NCBI GenBank assembly: GCA_021817645.1
Contig: JAKAGH010000155.1
Coordinates: 1 to 7,488, forward strand
Length of the DNA: 7,488 nucleotides
Reading direction: 5' to 3'
From: Deltaproteobacteria bacterium
Lineage (GTDB): Bacteria; Desulfobacterota; Desulfobaccia; Desulfobaccales; 0-14-0-80-60-11
Positions 1-4,891 of the stretch are shown here, piece by piece; positions within the stretch are counted from its first letter, which is position 1; the number at the start of each line of letters is the position of its first letter. The notes beneath the pieces were generated by a model. The model was not told the DNA's origin. It did not search any database and worked only from the letters and a program-made list of their open reading frames with translations. A program made the translations under genes and the position numbers.

Positions 1-943
1 AGATGCAATGGCTGAACTCCGCCTCGGAATGGTCCCGGATATAGGCTTCCAGCTGGGTCCAGTAGCCCTGATCATCGCGGATCTTCTTGCAAGAGGAGCA
101 GATGGGCAGGAAACCGCTCAGGGTTTTGACCTTAGCCAGCGCCTCTTGCAGGTCCAAAATAAGTTTCTCCCGCTCTTTTTCAGCCTGCTTGCGGTCGGTA
201 ATATCCCGGGTAATGGTTGAGGCCCCGATAATTGCTCCCGTCCTGCTCCTGACTGGGGAGATACTCAGAGAGACATTGAGGGTAGTGCCATCTTTGCGGC
301 GGCGGTTGGTTTCATAATGTCTTACAGGTTCACCACGCAGTATCTTGGCAATGAGAATGGGTACTTCATCAGGCTCATCGGGGGGAATGATCAAAGATAT
401 GGATTGGCCGATCGCTTCTGCAGCAGTATAGCCATAAATGCTTTCGGCGCCTCTATTCCAGCTGGTAATGATACCTTCCAAGGTCTTTGAAATGATGGCA
501 TCGTCAGAGTTTTCCACTATGGCTGCTAATAAACTGCGCGCCTCCTCGTTTCGCTTTCGTTCAATAGCATAGCGTAAACACCGTCCCAAGAGATTGTGAC
601 TAATTTCCCCTTTGAGTAAATAATCTTGGGCGCCTTTCTGAAGAGCTTCAATCGCCACCCTTTCATCTTCAAGCCCGGTTAATACTATCAATGGTATTGA
701 TGAGGCAAAATCCATTATGTCTGATAAAACCTGCAGACCGTGACTGTCAGGCAGGCCAAGGTCCAGTAAAATGACCTCAGGTTCGTGATGATGAAGATAT
801 TTTTTAGCATCTGAAAGCGAGCCGCAGTGATGTACTCTAAACTCATAGTATAAGCTGGAGGCTTTTTCCAGCATTCTTTCTATCAAGAAGGCATCATCTT
901 GATTATCTTCGACCAACAATACATTAATCAACTCAGCATTCAT
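1..943 (-). CDS. Receiver-PAS response regulator with C-terminal Cys motif (3' partial)
   Basis: Cytoplasmic two-component signalling protein; 314 codons are visible and the C-terminus runs off the window's left edge. Residues 5-130 form a CheY-like receiver: acidic E12/D13, phosphoacceptor D61 in LLDLGLPD, T89, and K111 in DYLLK. Residues 137-250 are a PAS sensor domain (AIVENSDDAIIS, GYTAAEAIG, RRKDGTTLNVSLSISPV, ending ITRDITDRKQAE). A short coiled coil (about 250-275) leads to LPICSSCKKIRDDQGYW (279-295) and AEFSHCI at the edge; relatives normally continue with CPxC, giving a possible four-cysteine metal site. No histidine-kinase, DNA-binding or GGDEF domain is visible, so the output is unknown. 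The ATG at 943 is preceded by AGGA about 10 nt upstream, and the receiver begins immediately after it. It diverges from the tRNA-Gly gene, and no cognate kinase is in the window. Domain calls are secure; the partner and output are unknown. Confidence 0.93.
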   Translation of the reverse strand, partial: MNAELINVLLVEDNQDDAFLIERMLEKASSLYYEFRVHHCGSLSDAKKYLHHHEPEVILLDLGLPDSHGLQVLSDIMDFASSIPLIVLTGLEDERVAIEALQKGAQDYLLKGEISHNLLGRCLRYAIERKRNEEARSLLAAIVENSDDAIISKTLEGIITSWNRGAESIYGYTAAEAIGQSISLIIPPDEPDEVPILIAKILRGEPVRHYETNRRRKDGTTLNVSLSISPVRSRTGAIIGASTITRDITDRKQAEKEREKLILDLQEALAKVKTLSGFLPICSSCKKIRDDQGYWTQLEAYIRDHSEAEFSHCI

Positions 944-1043
944 TCTTATTATATCCTAAGTGATTCTATCTTTGTTGCACCATCTTTCATTCACTAACCA
1001 CTACCGGTTTGCTTGGCAATCCCCAGGTTGGTGCGGCAGATGC

Positions 1044-1071
1044 AGCTGTCCGGGGCCGAAAAAGGACGGCT
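1044..1071. repeat. 8-bp inverted repeat (hairpin) upstream of the signalling gene
   Basis: AGCTGTCC (1044-1051) pairs with GGACGGCT (1064-1071), giving eight pairs with one G-T wobble and a 12-nt loop. It lies about 100 bp upstream of the leftward signalling gene, so it could be in its leader or act as an operator. There is no T-tract directly after either arm, so it is not a classic intrinsic terminator, although CCCCTTTT occurs shortly downstream on the plus strand (1076-1083). Function unknown. Confidence 0.4.
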
Positions 1072-1261
1072 GGGACCCCTTTTAGCTGGCATCAATCCTT
1101 AACTTTTAAACCTATAATTGCTATATCATTTGGTTAGCCGATCTTCCATGAATTTTTTGGCGTAATTCAGGAGCCTCGGTTTACTTCCCGGCAAGCTGGT
1201 GGTGGCCTCCCGGCAGTCTTTGGGTCTCAGCCAGCCTGGGCCCAGCCGGAAACAAAAGCAT

Positions 1262-1300
1262 CATGGCGGCCTGGTCCCGAAGTTAAGCCGCCATGGCGGC
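1262..1300. repeat. Triple CATGGCGGC palindrome cluster
   Basis: CATGGCGGC (1262-1270) is repeated inverted as GCCGCCATG (1287-1295) and again directly at 1292-1300. The last two copies overlap to make a perfect 14-bp palindrome, GCCGCCATGGCGGC (1287-1300). The first and second copies can form a perfect 9-bp hairpin with a 16-nt loop. It lies about 180 bp upstream of the tRNA promoter. It could be a protein-binding site or an RNA structural element; the sequence does not decide between them. Confidence 0.55.
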
Positions 1301-1439
1301 GTGTCCCCAGAGTTTGGGCCGGGCTGCCCCAGCTACCAGGACCTGGCTACGGCGACCCGGCACGGGCCGGAAGCTAATAGGGCAGGATGGAAGTTTCAAG
1401 GTATCTCCGCAAGTCCAGTCCTTACCTGGAAAAACGCCC

Positions 1440-1468
1440 TTGACAGCCAGCGCACATTTTTGTATAAA
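1440..1468 (+). promoter_or_regulatory. Sigma70-type promoter of tRNA-Gly
   Basis: A perfect -35 hexamer TTGACA (1440-1445) is followed after exactly 17 nt by a -10 hexamer TATAAA (1463-1468). Transcription would start around 1474-1476, only 3-5 nt before the mature tRNA 5' end, so RNase P would remove a very short leader. This near-consensus promoter fits a highly expressed stable RNA. Confidence 0.9.
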
Positions 1469-1478
1469 TATTTGTTGA

Positions 1479-1554
1479 GCGGGCATAGCTCAGCTGGTAG
1501 AGTACAAGCTTCCCAAGCTTGGTGTCGCGGGTTCGAATCCCGTTGCCCGCTCCA
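1479..1554 (+). tRNA. glyU: tRNA-Gly (anticodon CCC)
   Basis: A complete 76-nt cloverleaf with encoded CCA. The acceptor stem GCGGGCA (1479-1485) pairs with TGCCCGC (1544-1550), then comes discriminator T1551 and CCA (1552-1554). The D-arm stem is GCTC/GAGT (1488-1491/1500-1503, one G-T pair). The anticodon stem CAAGC/GCTTG (1505-1509/1517-1521) encloses loop TTCCCAA, with anticodon CCC at 1512-1514, which reads GGG. The T-loop TTCGAAT (1532-1538) is closed by GCGGG/CCCGT. The U73 discriminator and CCC anticodon both fit bacterial glycine tRNA. The symbol follows E. coli usage for the CCC isoacceptor. The gene stands alone, with no second tRNA nearby, and has its own promoter directly upstream. 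Confidence 0.97.
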
Positions 1555-1746
1555 GCCCGGGGGGCGGGGGGCGTAGAAGGAAAGAGACGCTCCCTAGAAA
1601 TATTGAGCCCGCCCGCGACCCGCTTCCCCCATCGAGGGGGCCGGACTCAGTTAGGGGCAAAGAGTCCGGCTTGCTTTGACGGGCGGAGTTAAGTAGTTGC
1701 TCTGGGGTGCCCCGAGATTATACATTCGTCTTGGATTTTCCCGGAA
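1555..1746 (+). ncRNA. Structured trailer or candidate small RNA after tRNA-Gly
   Basis: There is no protein gene here, but inverted repeats nest around one apex. The strongest hairpin is GCCGGACTC (1640-1648) with GAGTCCGGC (1662-1670), nine perfect pairs and a 13-nt loop. It is enclosed by CCGCCCG (1609-1615) with CGGGCGG (1680-1686). Inside, CCCCC-ATCGA-GGGGG (1626-1640) is an alternative hairpin that competes for G1640. Outside, GCTCCC and GGGTGC could close the base with one T-T mismatch, leaving a large internal loop. A terminator ends the stretch. This could be an unusually long tRNA 3' trailer or an independent RNA with a rod-and-bubble outline. No signature of RNase P RNA, SRP RNA or tmRNA was found. 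Confidence 0.45.
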
Positions 1747-1769
1747 GTGGGCCATGGCCCGCTTTTTTT
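1747..1769 (+). terminator. Rho-independent terminator
   Basis: GTGGGC (1747-1752) pairs with GCCCGC (1757-1762) around the four-base loop CATG, with one G-T pair, and is followed directly by seven T residues (1763-1769). It would end transcription started at the tRNA-Gly promoter and lies just before the switch to AT-rich sequence. Confidence 0.85.
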
Positions 1770-2415
1770 ATTGGCGCCTCGATATAAAAATAGATTTTTT
1801 TGATTAAATTTTAATAGTGTAATTAAGCCATGAGAGAGAATATTAAATCTAAAACATACCTTCTATGGAATTTATTCGTAGAACTTAGAAAGGAGATAGT
1901 AGGATCTCAGCGAATCAGAGTCCAAATCATAGGTGTTAAAATTGCTTTTATTAGTGCTAGTATAGGCGCAATTCTAGTGAATAAAGAGAGGATTGATAGT
2001 TTATTACTTATCATCCCGGCTTTTGCAGCGATATTTTTCGATTATTTAATTTATAGCTATGGTTATTCAATTAAGAGGATTGGATATTACTGTAGAAAAT
2101 GCATTGAGCCTCAGCTTAAAATATTATTTAATTGGCCTGCTAAGTATAAACTTTGGGAAGAATTTATAAATTCCCCTAGAGTGAATCAGCATTTTTCAGT
2201 GATAGGTAATTTAGGAATTACCATTTTAACAGTTATACTCGCTACTATCGAGATACTCAACTCAAACCCTCCAAGAGGATTGATGTTTATTTTAATTATG
2301 TTATTAGGATTATTTTTATATGATGTTTTTCTTCATATGCGCAAATATGAAAAGGACTGGTCTGTAGAAAAGGATTTTAAGAAATACTAAAAAATCTCTT
2401 CTTTAGCATTAGTTA
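1763..2415. other. AT-rich island of probable foreign origin
   Basis: From the terminator T-tract to the base before the next start codon, G+C falls to roughly one third by eye (some 60-nt lines are under 20%), whereas the sequence on both sides is clearly GC-rich. It holds one gene (1830-2390). It sits just over 200 bp downstream of tRNA-Gly, a class of locus often used by integrating elements. However, I see no integrase and no duplicate of the tRNA 3' end in the window, so a tRNA-targeted insertion is not shown. Its left edge contains an A/T palindrome (AAAAAT-AG-ATTTTT, about 1786-1799). Confidence 0.7.
1830..2390 (+). CDS. Orphan four-helix integral membrane protein
   Basis: 186 residues, family not recognised. 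Four hydrophobic helices are evident: about 32-50 (VQIIGVKIAFISASIGAIL), 56-78 (ending in FFDYLIYSYGYS), 122-143 and 150-168. A polar, basic segment (79-120) separates the two helical pairs and includes SIKRIGYYCRKCIEP with a CxxxC at C88/C92 (no metal site can be claimed). There is no cleavable signal peptide; the N-terminus is charged and probably cytoplasmic. An in-frame TAA (1824-1826) lies just upstream, so the ATG at 1830 is the first ATG of the frame, but it has no clear Shine-Dalgarno sequence. Codon use is strongly A/T-biased, unlike the neighbours, which suggests acquisition by transfer. It ends 25 bp before the glycosylase gene on the same strand, so the two may be cotranscribed. 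The 4-TM layout recalls small uncharacterised membrane proteins of accessory regions, but no function can be assigned. Confidence 0.8.
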   Translation: MRENIKSKTYLLWNLFVELRKEIVGSQRIRVQIIGVKIAFISASIGAILVNKERIDSLLLIIPAFAAIFFDYLIYSYGYSIKRIGYYCRKCIEPQLKILFNWPAKYKLWEEFINSPRVNQHFSVIGNLGITILTVILATIEILNSNPPRGLMFILIMLLGLFLYDVFLHMRKYEKDWSVEKDFKKY

Positions 2416-2754
2416 ATGCGCATCTGGGACCTGGAACCGGCGCGGCTCTGCCGCCAGCATCTGTTGGGTGAGCATCGGGAGTTGCACGGGCTCTGGGTGA
2501 TTCTGACTAAGGACAAGAAAGGCTACGCCCGGCACCCGGAGACGATGCGGTGGCGGGGGAAGCTGGCTGCTCTCTATCGGCGGCATGAAGCGCTGGTCGA
2601 GGAGATGGCCCGGCGGGGCTACCGGCATCAGACGCCGCTGCCCGCGGCAGAGGCCACGGGTCTGGCGGTGCAAGAGGAATACCAGGACAGTCCGGCGGAG
2701 CAGGTCCGGATTCTTAAGGCCAAGGGCTGCGGCTGCCGGGTCTATCCATTGTAG
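2416..2754 (+). CDS. Pyrimidine-dimer DNA glycosylase / T4 endonuclease V-like protein
   Basis: 112 residues. Members of this family cut the glycosidic bond of UV-induced pyrimidine dimers and nick the abasic site, starting base-excision repair. The first 25 residues align without gaps to T4 endonuclease V residues 2-26: MRIWDLEPARLCRQHLLGEH followed by RELHG. Shared residues include Q14, H15, E19, R21 and E22; the last two match T4 Arg22 and catalytic Glu23. Met1 falls opposite T4 Thr2, whose alpha-amino group is the nucleophile. A cellular-family signature continues through TKDKKGYARHPETMRW, ARRGYRH and KGCGC. The T4 C-terminal aromatic segment (WYKYYG) is absent. GC-rich codon use matches the host, not the AT-rich gene 25 bp upstream. 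There is no Shine-Dalgarno sequence before the ATG, and the TAG stop lies inside a repeat element. Family assignment is fairly secure; activity is inferred. Confidence 0.85.
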   Translation: MRIWDLEPARLCRQHLLGEHRELHGLWVILTKDKKGYARHPETMRWRGKLAALYRRHEALVEEMARRGYRHQTPLPAAEATGLAVQEEYQDSPAEQVRILKAKGCGCRVYPL

Positions 2755-2828
2755 GGCGCGTCTTACGCGCCGTTTGACTAACGATCAGCGTCTTTAGCGG
2801 AAGAATGGTGCGTGAGACGCACCCTACA
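2750..2828. repeat. REPIN-like pair of inverted palindromic units
   Basis: Two 22-nt units face each other across a 35-nt spacer. Unit 1 (2750-2771) begins TGTAGG and contains hairpin GGCGCGT-CTT-ACGCGCC. Unit 2 (2807-2828), read on the minus strand, begins TGTAGG and contains GGTGCGT-CTC-ACGCACC. The units differ at three positions, and two of these form a compensating pair (C-G in one stem, T-A in the other), so the hairpin is kept. This is the architecture of REP doublets (REPINs), which are normally dispersed in many copies by a RAYT transposase; neither other copies nor a RAYT gene can be seen here. Unit 1 includes the TAG stop of the glycosylase gene. Confidence 0.75.
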
Positions 2829-2838
2829 GGCAGTAGAA

Positions 2839-2869
2839 CTCCCGCACAGGGAAGTGGGAGGGCGTTTTT
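2839..2869 (+). terminator. Possible weak Rho-independent terminator
   Basis: CTCCCGC (2839-2845) pairs with GTGGGAG (2854-2860), with one G-T pair and an 8-nt loop, followed by GGCG and then five T residues (2865-2869). The gap before the T-run makes it weaker than the terminator at 1747. Its position between the glycosylase and rimP suits ending the upstream transcript. Confidence 0.45.
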
Positions 2870-2915
2870 AGGCAACTACTTGTAATCGGGCCTAAATAAG
2901 CCACCCCCACCCCGA

Positions 2916-2939
2916 CCCTCCCCCCTCAAAGGGGGAGGG
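2916..2939. repeat. C/G-rich palindrome CCCTCCCCC...GGGGGAGGG
   Basis: Nine perfect pairs (2916-2924 with 2931-2939) surround loop CTCAAA, preceded by a C-rich run (about 2901-2918). Palindromes of this general form are dispersed intergenic repeats in many bacterial genomes. The flanking GAAAAGCTTTGAAAC offers no T-tract for termination on the plus strand. Confidence 0.6.
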
Positions 2940-2963
2940 GGAAAAGCTTTGAAACTTATTTAA

Positions 2964-3053
2964 GGTCTTGCTGAGACCCAATGTTTAGTCTGTTTAGCTG
3001 ATTGATAATTAGCAAATTTTAGCGGAAAACCGAAAACCGAAAACAGTTTTTTT
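2964..3053 (+). promoter_or_regulatory. rimP leader with possible promoter and inverted repeats
   Basis: The leader contains a GGTCT-TGCTG-AGACC inverted repeat (2964-2978), then a GATAAT hexamer (3004-3009) that could be a -10 box. The bases about 17 nt upstream (ATGTTT) are a poor -35. The -10-like hexamer lies inside a second inverted repeat, GCTGATT-GAT-AATTAGC (2997-3013, one G-T pair), so binding of a regulator or activator is conceivable. No recognisable Shine-Dalgarno sequence precedes the rimP ATG. This is a tentative assignment. Confidence 0.3.
3024..3044. repeat. Three tandem 7-nt units (CGAAAAC) in the rimP leader
   Basis: GGAAAAC (3024-3030), CGAAAAC (3031-3037) and CGAAAAC (3038-3044) repeat head to tail. 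They are followed by AG and seven T residues (3047-3053) that touch the rimP start codon. Each AAAAC can pair with the GTTTT at 3046-3050, so alternative small hairpins could form just before the ATG. The copy number could vary by slippage. Confidence 0.7.
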
Positions 3054-3557
3054 ATGGCAACTACTGAGGAAATTAAACAGAAGATCGAGGAACTGGTCCA
3101 GCCTTTGGCCGTGAGCCAGGGATTGGAACTGGTGGATCTGGAATTGATGCGGCCCCGCCGGGGCCGCTCCATCCTGCGCCTGTTTCTGGACCGGCCCGGG
3201 GGCGGCATCACCATCACGGAAATCACCCGGATGAGCCGGGTGGTGGGAGAACTGTTGGACGTACACGATCTTATCCCCGAGTCCTACCACCTGGAGGTGT
3301 CCTCGCCGGGATTGACCCGGAAGTTTAAAAGTCCCAGGGATTATCAGCGCTATATCGGCAGGATGGTGCGCATCACCACCCGCCAGGCCCGGGACGGGAA
3401 GCAGGTTTTTCGGGGCATTCTCCAGGGGCTGGAGAACGATGAGGTCCGCCTGCAGGAGGGGGGGACCGTATATCGCCTGCCGCTGCCGGAGATCGCCAAG
3501 GCGCGGCTGGACCTTGACATGAAAAATAATCTCAAGGGGGACAAGGATCTCTCATGA
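3054..3557 (+). CDS. rimP: Ribosome maturation factor RimP
   Basis: 167 residues, slightly longer than E. coli RimP (about 150). RimP binds the 30S precursor and is needed for its efficient maturation in the cytoplasm. The N-terminal alpha/beta domain spans about 1-90 with QGLELVDLELMR, RLFLDRPGGGITI and the family hallmark LEVSSPGLTR (80-89). The C-terminal SH3-like barrel is about 92-155 (YIGRMVRI, FRGILQGLENDEVRL). The start at 3054 fits the usual beginning of the family, but no ribosome binding site is visible: the ATG follows CAGTTTTTTT directly. Its last codons contain the AAGGA (3543-3547) that serves nusA, and its TGA overlaps the nusA ATG. The position before nusA and infB is the standard one in bacteria. 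Confidence 0.96.
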   Translation: MATTEEIKQKIEELVQPLAVSQGLELVDLELMRPRRGRSILRLFLDRPGGGITITEITRMSRVVGELLDVHDLIPESYHLEVSSPGLTRKFKSPRDYQRYIGRMVRITTRQARDGKQVFRGILQGLENDEVRLQEGGTVYRLPLPEIAKARLDLDMKNNLKGDKDLS

Positions 3558-4834
3558 ATTTGGAATTGCGGCGGATTATCGACCAGGTAAGCCGGGACAA
3601 GGGCATAGACAAAGAACTGCTCATCGGCGCCATCAAAGACGCGATCCGCTCCGCGGCCAAGAAGAAATACGGGCCCCGGATGGATATCGAAGTGAGTTAT
3701 AAGGACGAGACCGGGGAAATCGAGGTCTTTCAATTCAAAGAAGTGGTCCCGGTGGTGACCGATCCTCACCGGGAGATCACTTTGGAGGAAGGCCGGAAAG
3801 AGGACCCGGAATGCGAAGTGGGAGACAGCCTGGGATTCAGGATGGACGCAGCCGCGTTCGGCCGCATTGCCGCACAGAGCGCCAAACAGGTGATCATGCA
3901 GCGCATGAAGGACGCGGAGCGGGACCTGGTCTATGACGATTATAAGGACCGCAAAGGGGAGATCATCAACGGCATCGTGCAACGCCTGGACCCGGAGGGG
4001 ATCATCGTTAATCTGGGCCGCACCGAGGCCCTGCTGCCCCCCTCGGAGCAGGCCCCCCGGGAAGTCTACCACAAGGGCGAGCGCATCCGGGCTTATGTCC
4101 TGGAAGTGAAACGGCAGACCCGGGGTCCCCAAATCATTCTCTCCCGCACCCATCCCCAGTTTCTGGTGGCCTTGTTTGAAACCGAGGTGCCGGAGATTTC
4201 CGAATCGGTGGTCCAGGTTATGGGGTGCGCCCGGGAACCCGGCAGCCGCTCCAAGATCGCGGTGAGCTCCCGGGATTCGGACGTGGACCCGGTGGGAGCC
4301 TGCGTGGGCCTGAAGGGCTCCCGGGTGCAGAACATCGTGCAGGAACTCCGGGGAGAGAAGATCGACATCATTCCCTGGAACCCGGACCCGGCCAAGTTTG
4401 CCACCAATGCCCTGGCTCCGGCCCAGGTGAGCCGCATCGTCCTCAATAAGGGCGGTCAGAGCATGGAAGTCATTGTCCCGGACGACCAGTTGTCCCTGGC
4501 CATCGGCAAACGGGGGCAGAATGTGCGGCTGGCTTCCCGCCTGGTGGGTTGGAAGATCGATGTCAAGAGCGAATCCAAGTACTCCAAATCCTTGAAGGAA
4601 GGCTACCTCTCCCTGCTCAGCATCCCGGGCGTGGGGGAGATCACCGCCAATCTCCTGCACGAGGCCGGCTATACTTCGGCCCGGGAGGTGGCGGAAACCA
4701 ATATGGATGAATTGATCCAGTCCACCGGCATCACCGAGAAGAAGGCGGCCAGCCTCATTGCCGCGGCCCAAGAGATGATCCGGGGTGGGGAAGAGGGCTC
4801 CAAAGCGGAGACGGAGCCGGCAACCAAAGAATAA
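3554..4834 (+). CDS. nusA: Transcription termination/antitermination protein NusA
   Basis: 426 residues. NusA binds RNA polymerase and nascent RNA and modulates pausing, intrinsic termination and rRNA antitermination. Domains in order: polymerase-binding N-terminal domain (1-130); S1 domain (about 134-200, GIVQRLDPEGIIVNLGRTEA); KH1 (about 215-285, GxxG in VGLKGSRVQ at 251-259, then ELRGEKIDIIPW); KH2 (about 290-345, GKRGQNV at 318-324); and one helix-hairpin-helix module (about 350-410, LLSIPGVGEITANLL and STGITEKKA). E. coli NusA (495 residues) carries two acidic repeats here; this protein has one module and a short acidic tail, as in many non-gammaproteobacteria. The start overlaps the rimP stop by 4 bp (ATGA) and is preceded by AAGGA six nt upstream, which indicates translational coupling. 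A gap of 57 bp separates it from infB. Confidence 0.98.
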   Translation: MNLELRRIIDQVSRDKGIDKELLIGAIKDAIRSAAKKKYGPRMDIEVSYKDETGEIEVFQFKEVVPVVTDPHREITLEEGRKEDPECEVGDSLGFRMDAAAFGRIAAQSAKQVIMQRMKDAERDLVYDDYKDRKGEIINGIVQRLDPEGIIVNLGRTEALLPPSEQAPREVYHKGERIRAYVLEVKRQTRGPQIILSRTHPQFLVALFETEVPEISESVVQVMGCAREPGSRSKIAVSSRDSDVDPVGACVGLKGSRVQNIVQELRGEKIDIIPWNPDPAKFATNALAPAQVSRIVLNKGGQSMEVIVPDDQLSLAIGKRGQNVRLASRLVGWKIDVKSESKYSKSLKEGYLSLLSIPGVGEITANLLHEAGYTSAREVAETNMDELIQSTGITEKKAASLIAAAQEMIRGGEEGSKAETEPATKE

Positions 4835-4891
4835 TCAGCGTGGATAACACCATCATCTGCGAAATAAGTTGCGGGGGATAAGGTTAATTAT

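Larger units (their letters stand above)
944..1439. other. Non-coding region between the divergent signalling gene and tRNA-Gly
   Basis: I see no credible protein gene here. The left part (944-1020) and 1090-1160 are moderately AT-rich and probably contain the promoter of the leftward signalling gene, but no convincing -35/-10 pair stands out. The right part (about 1185-1400) is GC-rich and full of short inverted repeats, for example GCCGGG at 1318-1323 against CCCGGC at 1356-1361, and the two elements listed separately at 1044-1071 and 1262-1300. I checked by eye for the signature motifs of common riboswitches (c-di-GMP, cobalamin, TPP, SAM, SAH) and found none. Confidence 0.5.

Noticed and set aside
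8..317. Short plus-strand open frames at the left edge
   Set aside because: They are antisense to the receiver-PAS gene, whose motifs are unmistakable on the minus strand.
948..953. Perfect TATAAT on the minus strand four bases before the signalling gene ATG, suggesting a leaderless transcript
   Set aside because: No -35 element lies at the right distance, and the same bases overlap an AGGA ribosome binding site. A chance match in AT-rich DNA is more likely.
1281..1290. Resemblance of CCCGAAGTTAAGC (about 1276-1288) to the 5S rRNA motif CGGAAGTTAAGC
   Set aside because: The similarity is confined to a dozen bases, and the surrounding sequence does not build a 5S fold.
1199..1576. Plus-strand 125-codon open frame upstream of and across tRNA-Gly
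   Set aside because: It reads straight through the tRNA (GHSSAGRVQASQAW... is a translated cloverleaf) and its start of translation has no support. The rest matches no family I know.
1479..2415. Integration of an island into the tRNA-Gly 3' end
   Set aside because: No direct repeat of the tRNA 3' sequence and no integrase occur in the window, and a terminator separates the tRNA from the AT-rich stretch.
2750..3044. CRISPR array
   Set aside because: The repeats here are paired palindromes and a 7-nt tandem run. There are no regularly spaced identical repeats with unique spacers.
3350..4771. Minus-strand 473-codon open frame antisense to nusA
   Set aside because: The same codon-bias shadow; the sense strand encodes intact NusA.
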